Origin: Luzula sylvatica
Taxonomy: Eukaryota > Streptophyta > Magnoliopsida > Poales > Juncaceae
DNA length: 64,000 nucleotides
Assembly (NCBI GenBank): GCA_946800325.1
Contig: OX326961.1
Span: 8,782,655-8,846,654 of the forward strand
Direction: 5' to 3'
Positions 57,671 to 64,000 of this stretch are shown one piece after another (within the stretch, counting starts at the first letter, position 1; each line of letters starts with the position of its first letter). A program made the position numbers and the translations under genes. The notes beneath the pieces were generated by a model, which saw only the letters and a program-made list of their open reading frames with translations, had not been told where the DNA came from and searched no databases.

Positions 57671-58408
57671 ACAATATCTTTTGTTCAAAATTTTGACTTA
57701 ACCCTCAAAGAATTTATAGAAGAATTGTTGGAGAATGAAATACATACCATTTTACAAGTGAGGGAGCCTCTATCGAATGCAGCCGAAATCCAATTGCAAG
57801 ATCTGTACCAGCATTGCATTGAAGTTCAACTGGTACCAGACAAGGCAGACAAATTGATTTGGAAAAGTACCTCAAAAGAAGAATTTAGAGTTAATACTTG
57901 TTATTGGAATTTATCTGGCGTTAATCGGCAGGATTTAAGACAAATTTGGAATATAAAATTACCCGGCAAAATTCAAATCTTCATTTGGCTTAGTGCACAA
58001 AACAGAATTTTAACCATCGATAATCTGCAGAGAAGGGGCTGGATTTTAGCAAATCATTGTGTTCTATGCCATAGTAATGCAGAATCGGTTGATCATATTT
58101 TTAAAGGGTGTGAATACATAAAGAAAATTTGGATTGTTTTAAAGAGAAAGTTAAACCTGAGATACAATTCGGCTTTGGATCCAATTCAAATAATCTTGTC
58201 CGAGCAGATTGACAACAAATTGAAGCAATTGGTGGCGATATTGGTCTTCAATGTATGGAAGGAGCGTTGTAGAAGAATTTTTGAGGACTCTAAATTAGTT
58301 GAGGCGAAAATAGCAGATTTTATAGTTCAAGATAGAGATGAAATTGAGAAATCTCTTGAAAATAAAATCTTCAATCAGTTTGAACCAAGGGAGGAAGAGA
58401 TTACCTGA
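57671..58408 (+). pseudogene. LINE reverse transcriptase C-terminus with zf-RVT domain (truncated)
   Basis: An open frame runs from just after a stop at 57,668 to TGA at 58,406, about 245 codons with no ATG start, as expected for a 5'-truncated copy. Counting from the TTG at 57,725, residues 41-60 (DKLIWKSTSKEEFRVNTCY) and 74-104 (IWNIKLPGKIQIFIWLSAQN followed by TIDNLQRRG) match the zf-RVT region that follows the polymerase in plant LINE ORF2 proteins. A zinc ligand set C112, C115, H124, C129 (C-x2-C-x8-H-x4-C) is intact. Downstream FNVWKERCRRIFE is the usual closing motif of these proteins. No stop or frameshift interrupts it, so it is fairly young or by chance open. It has lost endonuclease, polymerase and any RNase H domain, hence no activity is expected. 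Confidence 0.85.
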
Positions 58409-58660
58409 AGTGTTACGAAGATCTTGAGGAGGATGGAGGAAGGATTCGTGGTCTGTGAGTAGCTCGCGGTAATAAAAGGGGATCTGGTCCTGGTCGTGAA
58501 GAAGATGAGGTGGAGGGGAGGGGAAAGTGTTGTTAGAGTTTTGTGAAAACCAGGAAGTAAAAGAAATGAGTGGATGGGAGTTCATATCCTGATTATTAAG
58601 GAGGTGTTTATAAAGAGGGAACTCATTTCTAGCTTCTTCAATTCCTAAGTACTGAGACAT
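58405..58660 (-). CDS. Possible 5' coding exon, antisense to LINE 3' end, unknown protein
   Basis: On the minus strand an ATG at 58,660 opens 85 codons (MSQYLGIEEARNEFPLYKHL at the start, then a segment rich in Pro, His, Ser and Asp) and reaches CTTCAG followed by GTAATC at 58,405/58,404, a good plant 5' splice donor. G+C is much higher than in the flanks and the encoded composition is protein-like. Without splicing the frame reads on, antisense through the LINE ORF, to 58,295. In-frame codons also continue upstream of the ATG to a stop at 58,715. I recognise no family. Options are a host first exon whose intron received the LINE, a host fragment captured in the LINE 3' region, or chance. No second exon is identifiable to the left. 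Confidence 0.3.
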
Positions 58661-58780
58661 GGCTCTGATGGATACTTCATGAGGATTTAAGAGTTGCAAG
58701 TAATTAGATTTAATTAAGTTGGTTTAAAGAATAATATGTAATTTTATTTTATTTTTGCTTTATTTCGGTGATATTTTGTT

Positions 58781-58804
58781 TTGGGGTTTTTTTTTTAACC
58801 CCAA
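58781..58804. other. Stem-loop in LINE 3' region, 8-bp stem with T8 loop
   Basis: TTGGGGTT (58,781-58,788) and AACCCCAA (58,797-58,804) pair perfectly around eight Ts. The hairpin lies about 70 bp before the A-tract. Stem-loops near the 3' end are known in many LINEs and their partner SINEs as recognition sites for reverse transcription; that role here is inferred from position only. Confidence 0.55.
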
Positions 58805-58843
58805 TAGAGGCTGTAAAAAACTGTTTTTCAATTAAATAATAGA

Positions 58844-58864
58844 AGTGGGACTTATGAGCCCACT
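58844..58864. other. Stem-loop just upstream of the LINE A-tail
   Basis: AGTGGG (58,844-58,849) and CCCACT (58,859-58,864) form a perfect 6-bp stem with a 9-base loop (ACTTATGAG), ending 11 bp before the A9 tract. Together with the hairpin at 58,781 it makes a two-hairpin 3' end. Confidence 0.5.
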
Positions 58865-58943
58865 CTATTTTGATCAAAAAAAAACTATCATCGTAATGAT
58901 TTTTTAATAATAGATTCCTGATCAAAAAGAGGAAATAAGGTAG

Positions 58944-58980
58944 ATCATACTTATAATAATATTATTATTATAAGTATGAT
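58944..58980. repeat. Perfect inverted repeat, 17-bp arms, 3-bp spacer
   Basis: The arms at 58,944-58,960 and 58,964-58,980 are exact reverse complements (ATCATAC... against ...GTATGAT) around ATT. It is too symmetrical for chance although AT-rich, and may be a tiny foldback element or a replication-slippage product. It sits 60 bp beyond the LINE tail. Confidence 0.7.
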
Positions 58981-58984
58981 ATAA

Positions 58985-60492
58985 ATCGAGCTAATTGGAT
59001 TGATCATATAAATCATTTTATTTTTTGTTATTTTTTTCCCTGTAAATAAATATTTACCCTTGCGCTCATATTATAAACATGCAAATGTTCATTATTCCCT
59101 GTAAATAACGCTTCACGAATTCTCCCAAGATGAATATTATTGTCCTTTATTGTTTCTCCAAGTGTAATCACATTGTTACATGAAATGAGCGAAACATGAG
59201 ACAGATTAGAACAAAACTTCAGAAAAATAAATTTCTAAGTATCTACATCAAATGTATTTTTTTGCCATTTAGACCTATTTTTTATTGATGCAGAATTACA
59301 TTTACGATGGCTATTTGCCCCAATATGTACAAACAATTTGAAGTTGATTTTTTTTATACATCACTGGCTAATAATTTTTTTTCCTATTTTGGGTATATTT
59401 ACAATTTGTGCATGTGTCGAGTTATTCTATAAGTATTCATTTATTTGAATGTGATAAACACAATGCAACTAGGTAATGATATTGACAAAAAAATAATATT
59501 ACTGGAAAGAGAAATTTAAATTTGAAATAATAATTTTAATTTTAATTCATGTCAAATTTAAATAAAATTTTCTATATCTAGTATTTATTTTTTCTGCCTA
59601 TATCACTATCCATTGCAATTATATAAATTGAAATTGACATAGTATATATGGATCCTATCATATCATACAATATATACAATAGAAATATTTTGTTCAAGAT
59701 GCGGATTTTCTGAACAATTAGTATATTGCATCATATTATGATTTATTTTTCATTGAAGAACAAAAGATTATGTTTCATGTAATCCTTAGGAACCAAATAA
59801 GCGAGATAATATTTCATCTAATCACGACGAAAAAAAGAATTGTTCGCATTTCTTCGTAATTTTTGTATATGGAAATTTATATTATAAGATGAGTTCTGTT
59901 CATGCTTAGATTTAGAAAGGAATATGTTTATAGGATCTATCAAATTTACATACAACATAAGCACAATCGAATTATGCAAATTTTATAACACGAAAATATT
60001 AACGAATATGAACACATGGATTGGACTTGAGCAAAAACCAATCACCAATGAAATGATATGAATTATATATTAAGGGCACTTAATAACTATCTATATGTTC
60101 AATGATTATGTTCTCAAGAGATTTTGAATATTGATTCACTTTGATGACAATTAACACAATGAAATTACCTGAATCAAGATTGTCTCATATCATTTCATAT
60201 CGTAAATTGAGCTGAACAATAAAGATATTTTGCACATTACAATAAAATTATGTTTTTACATGCATCACTGGCAATACATCATAAATTATTATTGATCGTA
60301 GAAAAAGAGAGAATTTTTTGGGTAGTCGTCAGGAAACAACTAAATATTTCGACATTGTTAGAAATTTGATACATGAGAAGCAACACTATAAGAGGAGGCA
60401 ACAGACAGAACAAATACCAGGAAATCTGTTCAATGCCATCAGTCAAATTATTCGGGAAATTACCCAAAAAGCCACAGTTCAATCCGATTGAT
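58985..60492. other. AT-rich intergenic stretch without recognisable gene
   Basis: No frame of interest and no RNA gene seen. A short direct repeat CCCTGTAAATAA occurs at about 59,039 and 59,098. The phrase CATCACTGGC occurs near 59,362 and again near 60,264, perhaps two remnants of one repeat. Read on the minus strand, 60,240-60,490 is T-rich and intron-like (see the leader segment near 61 kb). Confidence 0.5.
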
Positions 60493-60909
60493 TCACATAG
60501 ACAAATTACAAAAATAAATAAAAGGAAACACAAATAGAGCGAATCCCAGGAGAACAAATACACTCGTGTTCATGAACAGCCCAACACATAATATGAATAC
60601 TAATATAAGCTTGATAAATTGCCAAAGGAACAAAAAGGGAACACCAAAAAGAAAAATCTCAAAAAAAGTTACAGTCGTGCTAATAAGAATATTAGTGCTA
60701 ATAAGTTTCCATGCACAAACCGAGCACGGAGATATTTCTTTCGAAAACAAACCAAAAAAATCCAGCAGTAACAACAGGGCTAAAAAGTCCAAAAAAAAAA
60801 CCTTAAAACGAACCAAAAAACAGAAATCGTACACAGCAAAAAAGCACAAAAAGGATTGTTCGTGTTCATGAATGGCCGAACACAACAAAAAATGATGAAC
60901 ACAACCCAT
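60493..60909 (-). CDS. Doubtful hydrophobic ORF, 138 aa, probably T-rich intron
   Basis: An ATG at 60,909 opens 138 codons (MGCVHHFLLCSAIHEHEQSF at the start). The product is overwhelmingly Phe, Leu, Ile and Val, which is what any T-rich strand encodes, so length alone is weak evidence. It lies 50 bp downstream of an apparent leader-intron acceptor on the same strand, which is the only reason to keep it. No transmembrane family is recognised. The opposite strand gives a similarly uninformative Lys-rich frame (60,566-60,871). I think a T-rich intron or 5' UTR of a decayed gene is likelier than a protein. Confidence 0.15.
   Translation of the reverse strand: MGCVHHFLLCSAIHEHEQSFLCFFAVYDFCFLVRFKVFFLDFLALLLLLDFFGLFSKEISPCSVCAWKLISTNILISTTVTFFEIFLFGVPFLFLWQFIKLILVFILCVGLFMNTSVFVLLGFALFVFPFIYFCNLSM
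60565..60886 (+). repeat. Imperfect direct repeat pair (CGTGTTCATGAA..GCC..AACACA)
   Basis: CGTGTTCATGAACAGCCC at 60,565 and CGTGTTCATGAATGGCCG at 60,861 are followed in both cases by AACACA, 24 bases with three mismatches, 296 bp apart. The core TTCATGAA is palindromic. The pair brackets the A-rich stretch and might mark the ends of an old insertion or a duplicated motif in an intron. Confidence 0.45.
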
Positions 60910-60960
60910 TATGGGAATACACAAAAGAAAACGAAAAAACCTACAAAACTATCTACATGT

Positions 60961-61160
60961 CTGCACAAAGTGCAAAAAAATTGACAACAATAAGAACTAA
61001 TTAGCATATCTAAACGGATTAAACTACCAAATAAAAGCAAAGAAGAAAATCTACCTCAGAAACACAGATCTCTGAAGAAGGGAAAGAGCAAAACAAAAAA
61101 GGCGCCGAAAGCAGAATTCTGGAACGGAGAAGAAGGGACGAAATAGTGTTTATATACACA
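60961..61160 (-). promoter_or_regulatory. Minus-strand promoter, 5' leader exon and leader intron-like segment
   Basis: Read on the minus strand there is a TATA-like TATATAAA (61,149-61,156). About 30 bp on begins a CT-rich leader (CCCTTCTTCTCCG and similar runs to 61,055), the usual look of a plant 5' UTR. It ends CTGAG at 61,055, followed by GTAGAT (61,054). A T-rich 94-bp stretch then reaches TTTGTGCAG at 60,961, a good acceptor, so 60,961-61,054 would be a GT-AG intron. The first ATG after it is immediately followed by TAG (60,958-60,953), a start-stop pair. No coding region follows convincingly, so this may be an orphan promoter fragment. Confidence 0.35.
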
Positions 61161-61441
61161 AACCATCTGTCCACTGACACTGTACACCAAAAACACCTAA
61201 TAGATAAAGCACAAACACCAAGCGCAGGTAAAAAATTAGCCTACGAAAAATGGACCACATGACATGCATGAACCATACACCACCCTGAAACATAATAGAG
61301 CACATGGACCGGGATTAAATGAGAAGTATTAGTATTACCCTAAAATTGTTAATTATAACTAGTAAATGTTATCTTAGCTCATATAAAATATCACAATGAT
61401 GAACTCCATCCCGCTAGATCATAGTAAACATAAAACATCGC

Positions 61442-61471
61442 ATTTTAATTATAATCCTTTATAATTAAAAT
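61442..61471. repeat. Perfect inverted repeat, 12-bp arms, 6-bp spacer
   Basis: ATTTTAATTATA (61,442-61,453) and TATAATTAAAAT (61,460-61,471) are exact reverse complements around ATCCTT. AT-only arms reduce its significance. Confidence 0.6.
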
Positions 61472-61663
61472 ATGTTACTTCAATAATATTATTCTCGACT
61501 CAAGTAAATGCATAGATTACTTAGTATCACCGTGCCCACATAATTAACATTATGATATATTACTTCCATAATTTGACTTTCTCAATTCAAGTCATTTTAT
61601 AATGTTAAAATTATAATATTATAATTATAATGTCATATTTAAAACTGACCCTCAATATCACAC

Positions 61664-61718
61664 AGTGCAAATAATAATATTGTATATTAGTCAAATATAC
61701 AATATTATTATTTACACT
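61664..61718. repeat. Long inverted repeat, 25-bp arms with one mismatch
   Basis: Arms at 61,664-61,688 (beginning AGTGCAAATAAT) and 61,694-61,718 (ending ATTATTTACACT) pair at 24 of 25 positions around the 5-base spacer AGTCA. The hairpin is the longest in the flank apart from the MITE-like element at 62,801. The single mismatch (C against A) suggests slight age. It may be a very short foldback element. Confidence 0.75.
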
Positions 61719-62016
61719 ATATTTGATATTATCATAACTTATTTGCAGGTGTTTATGAGTATTGCTTATCGTATATTATAGTTTACTGAAAATTAATTCA
61801 TACTACTTGACTTTGAGATAACATACTCACTATATTATAATCTATTTCATACGTTTAGATGGAATTTGGCAGTCAAATATATGAGGTTTATGTTTATCAA
61901 GGAAAAAAATGAACAATACACAGTACACAAGTTTTCAAATTTTATTCAACAAAAACAATTTTGGAAAAAATTTGATCTATGACATTTTCGGACTCCGAGT
62001 CTCCGATTTTTGATGA

Positions 62017-62043
62017 AATTTCGGACTCTGAGAGTCCGAAATT
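62017..62043. repeat. Perfect inverted repeat, 12-bp arms, plus a partial upstream copy
   Basis: AATTTCGGACTC (62,017-62,028) and GAGTCCGAAATT (62,032-62,043) are exact reverse complements around TGA. Just upstream, 61,987-62,005 repeats TTCGGACTCCGAGTCTCCG, a second partial dyad of the same words. G+C-containing arms make chance unlikely. It has terminator-like or protein-binding geometry, though in plant DNA that carries no direct meaning. Confidence 0.65.
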
Positions 62044-62237
62044 ATTTTAATATAATAAAATATAATTCAAATAATTTTATTAAATTATAAAAATAAATTT
62101 TTTTATTAAATTTAATATTATCGATCTGAATATTTTATTAATAAGTAAAATAAAAAAATATGTGATGTAAAAGACTATTGAGTAATATGAGTTGGGTATT
62201 TTTATATTGGGACAAAAAACAAAAAATAATGGTTCAA

Positions 62238-62409
62238 CCGTATCCTGCAGTATTTGACCCGTATTCGGCAGTATCGAAAACGTATTGTGCCGTATCGAAA
62301 TCGTGTCCCTTCAAATATATATATTAAAATAGTCTGATATGTCATGTGGCGTATCGGATACGTATCGGTGCCGTATCAAGGGCCATATCCCTATCCGATA
62401 TGGATATGG
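62238..62409 (+). repeat. Cluster of CGTATC-type short motifs with dyads
   Basis: GTATC or GTATT words, many within CCGTATCG, CGTATTG, CGTATCGG and similar, occur about nine times in 150 bp. Local dyads include CGTATC-G-GATACG near 62,350 and CCATATCC (62,383-62,390) against GGATATGG (62,402-62,409). Similar degenerate CGTATCGG strings occur in intergenic DNA of many plants, from memory. I cannot assign it to an element. Confidence 0.5.
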
Positions 62410-62800
62410 TTAATTTTTTGAAGTATACGCGCAACATAAATTAATATACGTGCCAATTCAATTAAATACTCAATTAAATCGCTAATCGAATCAATTAACA
62501 ATACTAAAGAACGTAGTTTATCATTATTTGACACTTCATCAAGTCTTATTTTTGGTGTTGTGGAGACTATATATAACCCGTAATAATAATATGGGTATTT
62601 TTTTTCCATTTCTAGTAAAGGTGACAAACTACGTGGGTTATTTCGGATTGTGTGTCATTTGATATGCGAGTCTTTCGGGTCAAGGATTTTTTAATCCAAT
62701 CGTTTGGAGTTTGAGGTCGGGAATGATTTTAAGTAATTTGGGAGATTCGTGTTACGCATCAATTCTTGCATATATTTTTTTCGGATCACTTCGCGAGATA

Positions 62801-63437
62801 TTTATTTGGAGCATTTCTGCACGTAATCCCTTTTAGAATAAAATCAAAAACTAACCCCTTTTCGCAAATATTCCAAAAATAACCCCTTTCGGGTTTTGAA
62901 ACAAAAAAGGTTTATTCTCCTTCAAAATGTACCCATCGAATTCTCCATTATTTAACTATTACATTTTACTTAACGTGATAATTACAACATATCATTAAAT
63001 ATTAACTAATATTTATTCCAATTTATGAATTCGAATAAATATTAATTATGTATTAAGTTAATAGCTAACAATAAAATTAGTATTTATGAATTCAAATGTA
63101 CCCACCGAATTCTCTATTATTGAAATATTAATTATGATGTTAGTTATTAACTTAATACATAATTAATATTTATTCGAATTCATAAATTGGAATAAATTGG
63201 AATAAATATTAATTAATATTTAATGATATGTTGTAATTATCACGTTAATTAAATGTAATAGTTAAATAATTGAGAATTCGGTGGGTACATTTTGAAGGAG
63301 AATAATTTTTTTTTTCAAAACACTGTAGCGGCGGGATTTAAAAACCCGAAAGAAATTATTTTTGGAATATTTGCGAAAATGGGGTTAGTTTTTGAATTTT
63401 TATTTTAAAAGGGGATACATGCAGAAATGCTCCATAA
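62801..63437. mobile_element. Foldback/MITE-like element with ~270-300 bp inverted arms
   Basis: The left arm begins TTTATTTGGAGCATTTCTGC at 62,801. The right arm ends GCAGAAATGCTCCATAAATA at 63,440, its reverse complement apart from one extra T. Pairing continues inwards: ACTAACCCC against GGGGTTAGT, CTCCTTCAAAATGTACCC against its complement near 63,283-63,300, and so on to TAGCTAACA at 63,070 against TGTTAGTTA at 63,138. The spacer is about 67 bp and contains an extra direct copy of GTACCCACCGAATTCT. Right-arm insertions (a 15-bp repeat near 63,190 and CACTGTAGCGGCGGG near 63,320) make it longer. There is no ORF, so the element is non-autonomous. Target-site duplication and superfamily are undetermined. 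Confidence 0.8.
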
Positions 63438-63440
63438 ATA

Positions 63441-63787
63441 AAGGCTTGTTTATTCTTTTCTTCACGTGTGTTCCCTTTTTGACTAGCAACCAAGAATTAT
63501 GTGAAGTCCCAAATATGCAAAAACGACACGACCGACTCGAAAAATCTAACTACCCCGTTTTGCATTGATCCGTTGAAAGAAATCAATCATCTAAAATCTG
63601 TTCATATCAAACTCCAAATTTGAAAAACCGAGTAGAAATTCGATTGACCCTTAATTTAAATCTGCCCAGCCAAAAAAACTAATTCAAAAAGGGAGTTAGT
63701 TTTTGAATTTTTATTCTAAAAGAGGTTACGTGCAGAAATGCTCCTTTATTTTTTTTTATTTTTTTTTGCAAAAGATAAACAAGCCTT
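63441..63787. mobile_element. Second small inverted-repeat element adjoining the first
   Basis: AAGGCTTGTTTAT (63,441-63,453) and ATAAACAAGCCTT (63,775-63,787) are exact reverse complements. Pairing extends about five more bases (CTTTT) with one gap. The 347-bp interval has no ORF. Flanking bases CATAAATA and CATAATCA agree at 6 of 8 positions and could be a decayed 8-bp target duplication, which would suit hAT-like elements, but this is weak. The interval contains a lone terminus of the neighbouring 62,801 element. Confidence 0.5.
63691..63749 (+). repeat. Isolated terminus of the 62,801 foldback element
   Basis: GGGAGTTAGTTTTTGAATTT and the following bases to GCAGAAATGCTCC match the right end of the element at 63,380-63,433 with a handful of substitutions and in the same orientation. 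Only the outer ~59 bp are present, so it is a truncated second copy or a duplicated terminus. A T-rich run (63,744-63,768) follows. Confidence 0.75.
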
Positions 63788-63975
63788 CATAATCAATCAT
63801 TTCAATTAATAAAGTACAGTTAAAAGTTCAATTAATTAATTTTTAATTAAATTAATTAATAATCTAATGAATTTGATTTCAATTAAAATAATCAAATTAT
63901 AATTATAATTTTAATTTTAATTGGAAGCAACATTGGGATGCAAATTGAGAATAGTTTTTATCCAACTTTAATTAA
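63788..63975. other. AT-only low-complexity stretch
   Basis: Runs of AATTAATTAA-type words give many overlapping dyads (63,825-63,915). No gene, RNA or element boundary is visible. Confidence 0.6.
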
Positions 63976-64000
63976 CTAGGGAAATAGCCCGCGCTTCGCT
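63976..64000 (+). other. GC-rich terminus of a possible element cut by the window end
   Basis: After AT-only DNA the sequence changes to ACTAGGGAAATAGCCCGCGC and then TTCGCT at the window edge. GCCCGCGCTTCGC-type words with a nearby ACTAG are seen at ends of some plant repeats, where the GCG arm would pair with following GCGGG sequence. The partner lies outside the window, so this is only a suggestion. Confidence 0.3.

Larger units (their letters stand above)
57671..58884 (+). mobile_element. 5'-truncated plant LINE (non-LTR retrotransposon)
   Basis: The element keeps only the C-terminal end of its reverse-transcriptase ORF (to 58,408). About 470 bp of 3' region follow, with two stem-loops and an A9 tract (58,876-58,884) after TTTTGATC, which is how many plant LINE copies end. 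The polymerase motifs are absent, so the copy cannot mobilise itself. The 5' boundary is uncertain: homology is visible from about 57,670 but could start a little earlier. I found no target-site duplication. The 3' boundary depends on the A-tract being the tail; alternatively the LINE ends nearer 58,410 and the rest is host sequence. Confidence 0.65.
61161..62237. other. AT-rich intergenic stretch with several inverted repeats
   Basis: No coding frame or RNA gene seen. The content worth listing is three strong inverted repeats (61,442, 61,664 and 62,017), given separately. Between them the sequence is a patchwork of short A/T dyads such as AATTATAATATTATAATT near 61,609. This could be the wreck of a foldback element, but no bounding terminal repeats could be found. 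Confidence 0.5.

Noticed and set aside
57671..58408. Functional reverse transcriptase
   Set aside because: Only the C-terminal zinc-binding region is present; polymerase and endonuclease domains are missing.
60566..60871. 101-residue Lys-rich plus-strand ORF
   Set aside because: An A-rich strand translates to lysine and asparagine by composition alone; it is the complement of the T-rich, intron-like minus strand.
62391..62609. 72-residue minus-strand ORF (from ATG at 62,609)
   Set aside because: It ends inside the CGTATC motif cluster, has no recognisable domain, no upstream promoter-like sequence and simple Ile/Leu-rich composition; chance is more likely.
55128..64000. tRNA or rRNA genes in the flank
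   Set aside because: Scanned by eye for T-loop words such as GGTTCGAATCC; only GGTTCAACC near 62,231 came close, without a matching acceptor or anticodon arm.

Overview
The window looks like nuclear DNA of a flowering plant. It is AT-rich (the satellite monomer is about 28% G+C), has no compact operon-like coding, and carries a plant-type LINE fragment plus terminal-inverted-repeat elements. I cannot name the species. The layout, an 'oceanic' satellite array running into TE-rich flank, fits a centromeric or pericentromeric edge. That is inference; no CENH3 data can be read from sequence.

Region 1 (1 to about 55,127) is one uninterrupted tandem array of a 124-bp satellite, about 445 monomers, all in the same orientation, with no gene and no inserted element. 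Above the monomer level it is built of higher-order repeats (HORs). HOR family A (1 to ~18.9 kb) has start-to-start distances of 6,200, 6,449 and 3,845 bp. Family B (~19.5 to 40.1 kb) has distances of 4,713, 4,094, 4,094 and 3,597 bp. A transition zone (~40.1-43.6 kb) leads to family C (43,621-51,060), two 3,720-bp (30-monomer) copies that differ at only 4 positions by eye. The last 4 kb (51,061-55,127) lacks a visible HOR, has more private substitutions and indels, and ends abruptly. HOR lengths are multiples of 124 plus 0, 1 or 2 bp. The extra bases trace to an inherited 1-bp insertion.

Region 2 (about 55,128-64,000) is AT-rich, non-satellite flank with no convincing intact gene. It holds a 5'-truncated LINE with a zf-RVT-like zinc-binding domain (57,671-58,884). 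A proline/histidine-rich antisense ORF with a consensus splice donor overlaps its 3' part. It also has a short ORF island near 56.2-56.4 kb, a minus-strand promoter/leader-intron-like segment near 61 kb, several perfect AT-rich inverted repeats, and a foldback/MITE-like element with long inverted arms (62,801-63,437). A second, smaller inverted-repeat element adjoins it and contains a lone copy of the first element's terminus.

Nothing here forms a pathway or multi-gene system. The most informative content is the satellite's hierarchical structure, including a monomer variant that completes an 8-bp dyad, and the nested inverted-repeat elements at the right end. All comparisons were by eye.
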